Below, piece by piece: positions 36,540 to 45,850 of a DNA stretch of 64,000 nucleotides. The DNA is from Lindgomyces ingoldianus. Its lineage: Eukaryota > Ascomycota > Dothideomycetes > Pleosporales > Lindgomycetaceae. The stretch covers positions 1,114,228-1,178,227 of the forward strand of contig NW_022985179.1 of assembly GCF_010093535.1 (NCBI RefSeq), in the 5' to 3' direction. Positions within the stretch are counted from its first letter, which is position 1. Each line of letters opens with the position of its first letter. Made by a program: the position numbers and the translations under genes. The notes beneath the pieces were generated by a model that saw only the letters and a list, made by a program, of their open reading frames with translations, had not been told where the DNA came from and did no database searches.

Positions 36540-36884
36540 ACTCGAGTATCAATCCAAGCATACTCCCTGCATCGGAACCCAAGTTGTTTCCACGCAGCTT
36601 CATCATTTATCCCAGAGCGATGGCTTGCAGAAAATAGCGAGAATATGGATTCGCCATTTTTCAATGACAGACGTGATGCCGTACAAACTTTTAGTGTAGG
36701 ACCTCAAGCATGCATGGGAAAAGGTCTCGCATGGGCGGAGATGCAGCTAATCCTTGCTAAATTCTTCTGGAACTTTGATATGAGTGCTGTAGAAGGGGAG
36801 AAACTGCGTTGGGAGGATCTACGGACGTTTCTCTTGGTAGAGAAACGGCCCATCCGAGTTGTACTAAAGGTTAGAGCCTCATGA

Positions 36885-37360
36885 AGCGAAGCGAATTCCG
36901 AATATATCCGTTCCTTATGAACGCAAGGCCGGATAATGGACCAAACTATTTTCTTGATGGGCTGTTCGCGCTCTTTCTGTTATCCGGCTCCATTCTGCAT
37001 GGAATGGAGAGTTCTAAACTTAACGTAATACGGTCGACCAATCACTGTCAAGAGGGTGAACAATGCGCTAGAATTGCGCAGATAGCTGGTCCACAGGTAA
37101 CAAGCTCTGGCGTGGAGTCCTGTCACACACTAAATCAAGGTACAGTACTGATGTCGACAGCGTCACGCCAGACCTGGAAGTTCACAGAAATTGCGGGGTT
37201 CAATCGGCTCTTCTGTCTTGCAAGCCATTTAGGAAACGTACGATCGCAGGGGTGATGTTGCCAAAGCCAGTAAAAGTCGTGCCGCTCGGCTAGCAGCATG
37301 ATCTATGAGTTGCATTAATCGGCGGAATTTCTTGGCACATCCACATGTCTTCTTCTCCTA
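36885..37360 (+). other. 3' flank of the P450, no gene assigned
   Basis: Balanced-composition sequence. A 124-codon open frame (36881-37255) overlaps the P450 stop codon by ATGA, but it has no recognisable domain and no intron or codon signature; I treat it as chance. Confidence 0.5.
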
Positions 37361-37810
37361 ACAACATACCTTAAACAAATTACTAAAGGCCTATATTGCG
37401 CCTTAAATTAAGCTAAAATTGTTATTATATTGTAAGATTTTAATTACCTAATTAGGGACAAATTTAAAGCTAACCTTTAGTATTGTAGAAGCCTCTCTAG
37501 GGTTATTTACGCCCACTATCGCCATGTTTTAAGCTCATGGGGTCTCAGCTCGCCCACCACCTTGCCTTCCCTGTTAAGCGCTGTCAGCGCAGTGTTGTTG
37601 TAGTAGTTAAGGCCTCTTAGATTAAACTTAATTAAATATTTATTACTTTCTTTAGCTTAGATAGAAGCCTTAGTTAATTGCTAATTACAAGAACTGTGGC
37701 AAGACTGTTGTCAGATATGCGCACCTACTGTCAAGACAGGAGGAACGCTTGACGAAAGCTGCTACATAGTACGAGCAATAAGCTCGAACTGTATGTTGCT
37801 GCAGATTGCT
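37361..37810. other. Mixed AT-rich and GC-rich flank
   Basis: AT-rich blocks at 37361-37490 and 37610-37680 surround a GC-richer patch (37495-37600). This could be a small decayed repeat, but I find no terminal repeats. 37681-37810 is ordinary sequence. Confidence 0.35.
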
Positions 37811-37900
37811 GCATTTTGCAGCATGTTGCAGCAAATTGCAGCATTTTGCAGCAAATTGCAACATTTTGCAGCATTTTGCAGCATTTTGCAGCATTTTGCA
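37811..37900. repeat. Decamer minisatellite, nine units
   Basis: Nine consecutive 10-bp units of the form GCATTTTGCA, with GCATGTTGCA, GCAAATTGCA and ACATTTTGCA variants. Each unit is itself nearly palindromic (TGCA at its edge), so the array has a regular TGCAGCA step every 10 bases, close to one helical turn. The 90-codon minus-strand frames across it exist because a 10-bp unit shifts frame without making stops. Confidence 0.93.
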
Positions 37901-38083
37901 AGCTGGTCGCGCATAGGGCAAGTGCGCGAGGGACTCGGATCGGCAAAACAAAAAGCCGAGCAACACGAGTAGAGCAGAAAAAGGATCGATAAATCAAGAC
38001 AATCAATCATCATCCCATACATCACATCCAAACCCATCATTCATCTCAGGAAGCCCAGAAACAGTGCTTCAATCTGACAACTG

Positions 38084-38662
38084 TGTAAGGCCGGGATGGC
38101 GCTTACGTGTAAGGCCGAGATGGTGCTTACGTGCGACGGGTATATATACTATTCTGTACGCAATAATCAACTGTTGGTTAATTATTCACACCTTTTTAGT
38201 TGTATTAGCGTAGTGGTACAGAGCTCTGTCCTTACATAATAATTAACTAACAGCAGGGTACAGTTAGTGTTTGACCCCCACCTTAGTCAGCTTTAAGCTA
38301 GTTTTTAGACTGAAACGTGAGGCGGCCTCTTCTAGCGCCACGTTGTTGCTGCTGGAAGGTCTAGTGTATATGGCTTAGCTGGCGTGGGCCACTAAGCGTT
38401 GTTATTTATCCCACGCCTCTAGGCCGCAGGTGGTCAGCCTCTGGCCGGTAACCGAGACATGCGCATAGGCGCCTCTGAGCTGCGGGTAGGTCATGTGACG
38501 CCTGGGACATGCGTCTGCTAAGAAGGGGGATAATGTAAGGCCGAGATGGTGCTTACGTGCGACGGGTATATATACTATTCTGTACGCAATAATTAACTGT
38601 TGGTTAATTATTCGCATCTTTTTAGTTGTATTAGCGTAGTGGTACAAAGCTCCGTCCTTACA
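38084..38662 (+). mobile_element. TRIM-2 copy 1: 579-bp miniature LTR element
   Basis: TGTAAGGCCG to CCTTACA with direct terminal repeats 38084-38236 and 38534-38662. The flanks AACTG and GACTG form a 5-bp TSD with one transition. A purine tract AAGAAGGGGGATAA precedes the right LTR, fixing the orientation. The internal 297 bp have no domain; the 91-codon minus-strand frame across it is incidental. The left LTR carries a 24-bp duplication of its first bases; without it both LTRs are 129 bp. The LTR contains GTATATATAC (TATA-like) and, near its end, TAGCGTAGTGG, which fits a Pol III A-box. A second copy is at 61310-61888. Confidence 0.9.
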
Positions 38663-38850
38663 GACTGCTGTGTACAACGTGCTAGATAATTGTTACAATC
38701 CTTGCTTGGCAGAGTCCTTTTGGATGCTGCAAGCACGCGGGCCTTCTGGGTTAGAGTGGAGATGGGTAGGGGAACCTGCCATAGATGTACGGTCCTTGGT
38801 TTGGTCCAGGTATGGAGACAGTAGGGTGGCTAAATTGTGGTTTGAGCTTT
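38663..38850. other. Right edge of the GC-normal island
   Basis: Ordinary, apparently single-copy sequence between TRIM-2 and the gypsy-A LTR. It continues the sequence left of 38084. No gene is seen. Confidence 0.5.
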
Positions 38851-39380
38851 AACAGCAGTATAAGGCGCTTTTGTTAAACAGTTCTTAGAACAGGAGTAGA
38901 GGTGTATATAGTGCAAGATACACAACTAGTATTGTAGCTTGTTAAAAAGCTAGAATGCTACTTAGTCTATAGGAATAAACTAAATGTTAATTACACCTTC
39001 TAAAGGTTAGTTAACTGCGGTCTTTATATACATTTGCATTATGTAGTGATCGCGGCCTTAGCCTTGCTAAGCGTTGCGAGCACTGCAATTCATCATGTAG
39101 TAATCACAGCCTTAGCTTGCTAAGCGTTGCAAGCACTGCGATCCCTTGTGTAGTAATCGCAGCCTTAGCTTGCTAATCGTTGCGAGCACTGCAATCCCTA
39201 GCGTGGTCTTCCTATTAGACAACGCATTTGTCTATAGCCTGCTCTAAAGGATTAGGGCTTGTTAGTACTGCGGCGTCCCTTAGCTCTTCCTATTTAAGTA
39301 TAAAAGAGTTCTAAGCTTAATTGCTCAGACAGTAGGGGTTACTGCCAAGGTCTTAGCTGGTCCATTTGTAGACTGTAACA
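38851..39380 (-). repeat. gypsy-A copy 2 3' LTR
   Basis: About 530 bp. On the minus strand it runs from TGTTACAGTC to ACTGCTGTT and shares the first 30 bases and the final 200 bases with the LTR at 29496-29936. It is much less RIP-decayed than the body. A three-unit tandem repeat lies inside (39041-39203). Confidence 0.75.
39041..39203 (-). repeat. Tandem repeat in the gypsy-A LTR
   Basis: Three units of 53-54 bp starting at 39041, 39095 and 39148, each with GTAGT-ATCGCAGCCTTAGC and GCGAGCACTGCAAT. It lies in the promoter half (U3) of the LTR. Copy 1 has short decamers there instead. Confidence 0.9.
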
Positions 39381-39582
39381 CGCGGGCCTCCCTTCCTAGC
39401 AGCGTCATTGCTGTTCTGCCTGCACTGCTGTAAATGTTAGAAGTTCTTTATTACTTATAAGTCTCCCTTTATAAACGCCTTACAAACATCTATTTTTCTA
39501 ATGCTAAAGTATGCCTTGTTAGCTAACTTACATCTATTAGATTTAAACTGCCTCCTTCCTTAACCCTTTTTACTGTACAAAG

Positions 39583-39936
39583 ATGCAGCTCTATAGTCCT
39601 TATTATTCTTTTAGGTCTTCCTGCGTGTTAACCTTGCCATTAGACAAGTGCGTAGAATGTGTGAAGAAGGGCAGCAGGTGTAACGCTTTTATTTTAGATG
39701 CTGCCTACAAGAGTCTAGAGAACAAGCAAAAGAGGGTTCTCTAGGATCTAAAAGACTTAAAGATTTATTAGTTAGAGATTCTAGAACAGCTTTATAAGAA
39801 TGCTGCTTATAAGTCTTATTTAGAGAAGCAGCTTAAGTTGCTGTAGGGTTAGAGAGTAAAATATCTAGAAGACCTCTTATTACTAGATAAGATTAAAGCA
39901 CTTAAGGCAGAAGCTGCTAGTCTCCCTCCTCCTTAG
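39583..39936 (+). pseudogene. Antisense accessory frame at the 3' end of gypsy-A
   Basis: A 117-residue frame starting at ATG 39583, on the strand opposite to pol, between integrase and the 3' LTR. It begins with a cysteine-containing stretch (LPLDKCVECVKKGSRC, with one more Cys ten residues before). A heptad-like Leu/Lys/Glu-rich segment follows (KSLENKQKRVL, LEILEQLYKNA, YLEKQLKLL, YLEDLLLLDKIKAL) and it ends after SLPPP. It is interrupted only by four TAG codons, each explicable as CAG to TAG, so the frame was open before RIP. I do not recognise the product. A small Cys-motif/coiled-coil protein is the reading; whether it belongs to the transposon or is a captured gene is open. Confidence 0.5.
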
Positions 39937-40699
39937 CGTGCGTCGCTGGGTCCTCATCCACGTATATTGCTGCTATCTAATAATGGCGTGGTGTTGTTGT
40001 CTGTAGCAGGCGACGTGTTTCCTTTAGGCCCCCTTTTACCTAGCTAGTTTTGCCTAGGTAGGACAAGTAATACTCCTTTAGTAGTTAGTAAGCGTTTGTT
40101 AAGTTCTTAACTAGTTTTTATATGTTTTTACTAGTAAGCTATCTTTTTTAATTAATAAAAAGCTTATGTTCTTCTTTTCTATTATTTATAATTTATTTTA
40201 CTTTATATTCTATTTCTATGTCTTTTTATTCTATTATAGATAGCAGGATTTGTTTTAGGGCTTTCTTAAGCCTAGAGATGTAGAACTATAGGTGTATCTT
40301 TATTAAGAAGAGGAGCTTAAGTTTGTAATTATTCTTTTATACCTACAGGACTTTGTAGAGTCTAATTTGTCTCTCTGCTAGCTTTCTTAAAGGACTAGAA
40401 GTCTGCAGATGTTTTGTATCTAGATATATGTGATCTCCTAGGCAGATTTCTAGAGCCTTAGAGCAGGTCTGTTCTAGTTACCACTCTATTTGTTCTCTAG
40501 CGTTCTGTGCTTTGCTAGCTAACTTTTAATATAGCTTTTTTAGCTTTTTTATTCTATTAGCAGCTTTAACTAGATCTTATAGCTGCGTTCCTTTTAAGGC
40601 GTATTATAAGTTGTAGCTAAAATTAGCCTTATAAGGTGTTTCTTTTATTACTAATAATTTAGTAGTGTTTATAGCTAGTTAAGCTAAAGAAAGCTATTC

Positions 40700-41310
40700 T
40701 ACTTACTTTATTTACTTAAAAAAGATGTACTTTTTTAGGTACTTTTTTATTTTAGCATTAGCTTATTCTGTTTGTCTGTCTGTCTAGAGATAGTATGCTG
40801 TAGACAGCCTATGTTTAATGTTTAGGTGTTTTATAGCTGCTTACTAAAAGTGTGTAGTAAATAGCTTATTTTAGTCTAATATAATAATCTTAGAGGTACT
40901 GTAAATGCTAAGAACATGTTGTTTAAGTTTATAAATAAGTTCTTTAGCTATTATTATTTTCTCTAATGCTTAGAAGCGCAGCATTTTAGTTGTTTTATTA
41001 ATAGTAACTACTATTATATTATAAAGCCTTTCTAATCCTAGTTCTGTTAAAAGGGGCAGGCTAGTAATAAAGTCTATATTTATTATAGCCTACAGCTGCT
41101 TAGAGGCCTCTATTAGTTAAAGGGCTCTATAAGGCTTATACTGCCTTAGGTTATTTTAGTTACAGGTGTTACACTTGCGCAATACCTCTATGCATAATTA
41201 TTTAAGCCTAGGTATAGTTCTTAAAATAGCAACCTTTAACTTTTTCTAAAGAGTTCTAATCTCTAGGCGTCTAAACGCTAGCGCTTTATAATATTTCTAG
41301 ATTAAGTTTT
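40700..41310 (-). pseudogene. gypsy-A copy 2 integrase remnant
   Basis: The minus-strand translation gives HRLSTAYYLQTDRQNKLM at about 40765-40815, matching the STAYHPQTDGQTE block after the catalytic core of Gypsy integrases (Gly now Arg, Glu now Lys). It is split from upstream pol by the solo LTR at 41311-41487. Confidence 0.8.
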
Positions 41311-41487
41311 TGTCGCGTACACTAAGAGCCTTGGCTGGGGCTCGGAGCCTGGGGCGCGGCTCGGGATCTGGAGATAGTATGTCCCGAAGCTCGGTGTATA
41401 TAAGGAGAGCCTTCAACTCTCTTAGATAGCAGAGTCACTTCATCCGATCTTCTGAACAGCTACTGCGAGGCTATTTTATCCTCCACA
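41311..41487 (+). repeat. Solo LTR, family D (almost free of RIP)
   Basis: 177 bp, TGTCGCGTAC to CCTCCACA, flanked by GTTTT on both sides (41306-41310 and 41488-41492). A promoter-like TATATAAGG lies at about 41397, which sets the orientation. It is GC-rich, in sharp contrast to the AT-rich gypsy-A around it, so it arrived after the host element was mutated or escaped mutation. The decayed sister is at 20889-21065. Confidence 0.93.
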
Positions 41488-43000
41488 GTTTTTTTATTCT
41501 TATTAGGCAAAAGTAAGAACAGCTGCACTTTCTGTTAGTGTTAGGCTATTATATACTAGTGCATCTTCTTTACAGAATAGCACTAGTTCTTTAGTGTCTT
41601 TCTTAGGTCTATTAAAGTAGTCTGCTTTTTAGCTTAACACATCTGCCTACTTATTACTTATACTAGCTACATGTTTTATTGTAAAGTTAAATTAAGTAAG
41701 TTCTATTACTTATTATACTTGCATTAGCAAGAGTTTTTTAGTAAAAAGAAATATAATAAAGTTAGCATAGTTTATAAAAACTTTAAAACATTTTTTTTAG
41801 TTTTTAAAGTTCTATTTTCTAGGTTCTTAGAGCGTTAACTATAGCTTTTAATTCTTTGTTAAATATGCTATATTCTGCTTTAGCAGGGGAGAATTTAGCT
41901 AAGTAATAGGCTACTAGATGCTATTGCCTATTCTCTTGTTTCTAATAAAGCGCTGCCCTTTCTTTACAAAGAGAGGCGTTAGTGTTTACCTTAGTTTCTA
42001 ATTATAGATTATACATTTTTAAGACTAGTTTTTTACTTATAGTTTTTTTAAAAGGTTTAAATGTAGTAGCTATTTCTAGAGTCTAGATAAACTTAGACAT
42101 TACTTATTCTTTTATAGTAGCATTTATTAAAAGGAGTGTAATTTTAGAGTAATTTTTAATTATCTATCTTATATACCTAGTTAATTCTAGAAATCCTTTT
42201 ATTTTTTATAGTTATTAGTTCTAGCTAATCTAGAACCTTTTAGACTTTAGCTAAGTTAATTTTAACTTCTTTTTTATTAATTATAAATCTAAGGTATTCT
42301 GTTTTTTATATATTAAATTTATATTTTAAAAGCTATAAATAGAGGCTGTATTCTTATAACTTATCTAATACTTATTTTACCTTTAAGATATAGTCTTCTT
42401 ATATATCTTTAGTAAAGATTAGGATGTTGTCTAGGTAAACTAAAACAAAGATGTTAAGGTATAGGTTAAGTGCAGTATTAAGAACTCTTTAGAAGGTTAC
42501 TAGTGCGTTAGTTAGGCTAAACAGCATTACTAAAAGTTTATATAACTTTTATAAGGTTCTAAAAGTAGTTATCTATTTATTATTTTTTTTTAAATTTAAA
42601 TTTTATTAAAGCTGTTTTATACATTAAACTTTATAAAATGCTTAGTTTCTTTTAACTAGTTTATAATGTTCTATATAATTAAAAGTAAGAACTAATTATA
42701 GATAGTATTTTTATTAAGAGTTTAGTAGTTCTAGCAGACTCTTATTTTTCCTCTCTTTTTCTTTACAAATACTATAGCTAAGGCTATAGGGCTATTGCTT
42801 TTTCTAATGTGTTCTCTAGCTTGCATTTAGTTAATATATTCCTAAAGTGTTTCTTTTTATACCCTAGTTAGTAGCTAAAGTTTATAGGTTTATAATTTAG
42901 ACTTGTCTACTAGGTTTATCTTGTAGTCCTAAGGCCCATAGAGAGGTAGTTCTCCTAGGTCTTCTAGGGTTTTAAACATGCCTGCGTACTCCTAGTATTT
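41488..43000 (-). pseudogene. gypsy-A copy 2 reverse transcriptase / RNase H remnant
   Basis: Minus-strand RT: MFKTLEDLGELPLYG at about 42930-42985, ALAIVFVKKKRGKIRV at about 42740-42795, and VYLDNILIFT at about 42410-42445. There the catalytic YLDD has its second Asp changed to Asn, a G-to-A change. RNase H follows toward 41500. Several TAG/TAA stops are present. Confidence 0.85.
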
Positions 43001-43299
43001 CTAAGAGATAGATTGTTTTTCTATAATTTAATACATCCTAAATTATTTAATGTCTTAGTTAGTAGTTAACTTTTAAATATAACTTTTTTAATTTTCTCTT
43101 TTATAACCTTTATAGCTCTAGCTTTTAGTTTTTAGTAAGGGAATTTTTATAGTCTGTCTTTATTTTTTTTTTAGGAAATAACTGCTTCCTTGCTTTACTT
43201 AAAAATAGACTAAATAAAAGTCTTTATAGCATACTAACTATGTTATCTTTATATAGTTATTTAGTGTTTCTAGCATTATTTCTTTTTAATTAATTAAAG

Positions 43300-43620
43300 A
43301 GTTATGTCTTTACAACTAGTTGTAGCCTAGTATAGCTTAATATCTATCTTTAAGAAGAAAGATACTTAGAGGTTTTTAATTAGAGGTTTTAAAGTTTTTA
43401 AGGTTATTTTAAGGTTAACCTATCTATTACTATATTCTATTAACAAAGTGTTAGCTAAGGTTACTTTAAAAAGGAATTCCTTTACTTAATATTAGATGTT
43501 CTGTTTCTCTACTTAAGTTATATTAATAGCTATAAAGAAGCATCTACTATCTACTAAGGCAAGGCTTTCTTTACTTTAGAAAGTAAAAGTTGTTATAAGA
43601 CTTTATCTAATTTCTTATCT
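43300..43620 (-). pseudogene. gypsy-A copy 2 protease remnant
   Basis: The minus-strand translation has ALVDSRCFF-like sequence at about 43535-43565 (active-site DSGC with Gly now Arg) and ILSYTRLQ, a decayed ILGYxWL block, at about 43330-43350. The order agrees with copy 1. Confidence 0.65.
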
Positions 43621-44067
43621 AACTACTTCTACTACTTGTGTGTTATAAAATACTTCTTTATATGCTAAAGTTTAGTTAAGTTTAACATTTATTAAGTTAT
43701 TTATTAGATTAATTTGTTTATTAACTCTATAGTCTTTTATAATATAGTCTGTTAACCTGTAGTCTTTATTGTTAACTAGATAGTAGTAAGGCATCTAGTT
43801 GTCTAGTTAGCTAGCTCTCTACTAGAAATAGTAAAATGCGCATTACTCTTATTAATTATAGTCTAGCTAAAGTAGTTTTTTGTGTATAAGTAATTCTTAA
43901 TAGTGCCTACAGCCTAATTCTTTGCAGGTAGACGTAACCCTGTTTTAGTGCTAAATTATAATATTTCTTTCCTAAGCAGGCTACTATCCTGCACAGTGCT
44001 TTGTGCTCTAGTGTTAGATACAGTAACGTCTTAAGCAGTAATACTAGGGGTATAGGCATTCCGCTAT

Positions 44068-44437
44068 TGTAACGGCACAGGCAAGACAATGGGTCCGAAT
44101 GCGGTGGGAATCCACTCAGAGGCATATGGGAGTGCGTGGGGACTCAGAACCTGGGAATGCCATTAACACCTATAGGCCTTATACAAAAGGATATTAGAAA
44201 ACTACTAAGCTAGCTACAGAGGCAAGGTGCAACTAAATACATAATAGAATAGAGGTACAGCAGAGAGTAGAGCAGAGTTAGGGCTAGGTTAAGGTTAGAG
44301 CTAATATAAGAGCCTTCTAGAAGTTCTAGGCAACCTAAAATAAAAACAATTTATAAGAATTAAGTTAGAGTTAAAGCTAATATAGAGACTTTTTAACTAG
44401 GTTTTAAGTAACTTAAGATAAAATAAAAATTATTACA
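44068..44437. repeat. Element G left LTR
   Basis: 370 bp. The first 130 bases are GC-rich (TGTAACGGCACAGG); the last 100 are strongly AT-converted relative to the right LTR. A minus-strand frame over it (43907-44125) is incidental. Confidence 0.9.
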
Positions 44438-45850
44438 CTACTTTCCTCTTTATAGACTAATAGTCCTTATTAGTAGTAATTATAGTATAAAGTATTACTG
44501 TTATGTTTTTTACCTTTTTAAACTAAAAACTAGTCTAATTTAGCTAAGTGTTCTTACTAAGTATTTCTTTACACTACTAGCAGTGTTCTCTAAACCTAAA
44601 CGCTACACATGTAGTTATTAATTATTAGAGTAGTAAGTATAGTTTGTTAATTAAAGCTAATTTAAATAAGATAATAAAGTTTTTTTTATAAGTCCTTCTT
44701 TCTAGATTATACGCTGTATAGTAGGCTACTATAGCTTTAAAGAAGTTTACTTAGGTATATTTAAAACAATAATTTAGTACTTATAGGCTAGAAGAAAGCT
44801 TCTTTTATAAGTAAAAAGACTAATTTAACTAAAATACTTTTTTTTAATAGCTACACTAATAAAGTGCGCTTTAAATATAAAAAAAGCTTCTTTTTTATTT
44901 ATTTTAAAAGTTTAGAATACTTACTATACCTTAGTTTTCTTTTAACTAGTAATAAAATAAGCTTATAAAAGCTTTATTATATCCTTTACACTTTTAAACT
45001 AAAACTAGTCTAATTTAGCTAGGTATCCTAGCTCTAGATAATCTTTTACAATACTAGCTATGTGTCTCTATATTAATGCTATGTGTGCACGCTTACTCTA
45101 ATAGTAATCTAAATTAATATTAAGTCTATTTATAATAAAAGCTTACTATTATTTAAATGTAAGTTTTTTAGTGTCTATAAAGATTCTAATTTTAAGTATA
45201 TATTTAGTAAAGTAGATTTACTAGGTTTAAAAAGTGCCTAAAAAGTCTTTTATACTTAAAGTAGTAAAAGTAGTATAAAGTATTATTAAAAGTAATTTAG
45301 TAGTTAGTAGAAGTTAACTAGTAGTTTTTAGCTAAATTAGCTACTTAAGCTATACTTACAATTAAGTAATTTAATTATTAATAAATATACTACTAGAGGT
45401 TAACTTTAAATTAGGTAAAAGTATAGCTTTAGGTGCTATAAAAGCAGGTTTAGCTGTTAACATAAATTATTAATTAACTCTAAAGGCTTACCTTAGCTAA
45501 AGTGTATTTTAATTCTAGAATTAAAGAGTAGTAGTTAGTTAGACACTAGCAGTTATTTTTAATTTTAATAAGTTATTAGTAGTTTCTAAGTTTCTACTTT
45601 AGCACCTTTTTATAACTTTTCTAAAAGTAATCTTAATTATAAGAGATAAAAAGTTTTAAACCTAAAAGGTTTAGTTAACTAAAAGTTAATAAAATTTAGT
45701 TTATAAACTAAATAGTTTAATATAATAGTGTATAAGTATTATAACTTAAACTAAATTAGACACATCTTAGAGCTTAGACATAGTTAAATAAATAATTAGT
45801 ATAATATTATAATAAGGCTATTACTAGTAAAAGTAAGTTTTTTAATATAA

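Larger units (their letters stand above)
35255..36884 (+). pseudogene. Cytochrome P450 monooxygenase pseudogene (CYP65-like)
   Basis: Three exons (35255-35308, 35362-36477, 36540-36884) would give 504 residues, the normal P450 length. Visible parts: an N-terminal hydrophobic anchor (residues 1-30), the Pro-rich hinge KIPGPL (35-40), I-helix AGSETT (302-307), ExxR as EALR (359-362), PERW (415-418), and the haem loop FSVGPQACMG (441-450) with Cys448 kept. Overall sequence recalls fungal CYP65-type enzymes, such as those close to isotrichodermin C-15 hydroxylase; such enzymes are ER-bound and oxidise secondary metabolites. The substrate here is unknown. In-frame TAG codons occur at 35848 (residue 181, where Trp is expected: TGG to TAG) and 36010 (residue 235, possibly CAG to TAG). 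The usual Arg of the haem loop is Gln446. No frameshift is seen. It is the only host-type gene in the window, and no biosynthetic partner lies beside it. Confidence 0.88.

Noticed and set aside
36060..36664. Minus-strand frames of 62-99 codons
   Set aside because: Antisense shadows of the P450 exon 2/3 region.
36881..37255. 124-codon open frame overlapping the P450 stop
   Set aside because: No domain, no homologue I recognise, and it only exists because this island is GC-normal and not stop-rich; the ATGA overlap is chance.
37685..38040. Three overlapping minus-strand frames of 91-93 codons
   Set aside because: They cross the decamer minisatellite, which lacks stops in every frame because 10 is not a multiple of 3.
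38402..38677. Frame shared by both TRIM-2 copies (also 61355-61561)
   Set aside because: It runs across the LTR and non-coding interior and differs in start and end between copies; shared only because the element is.
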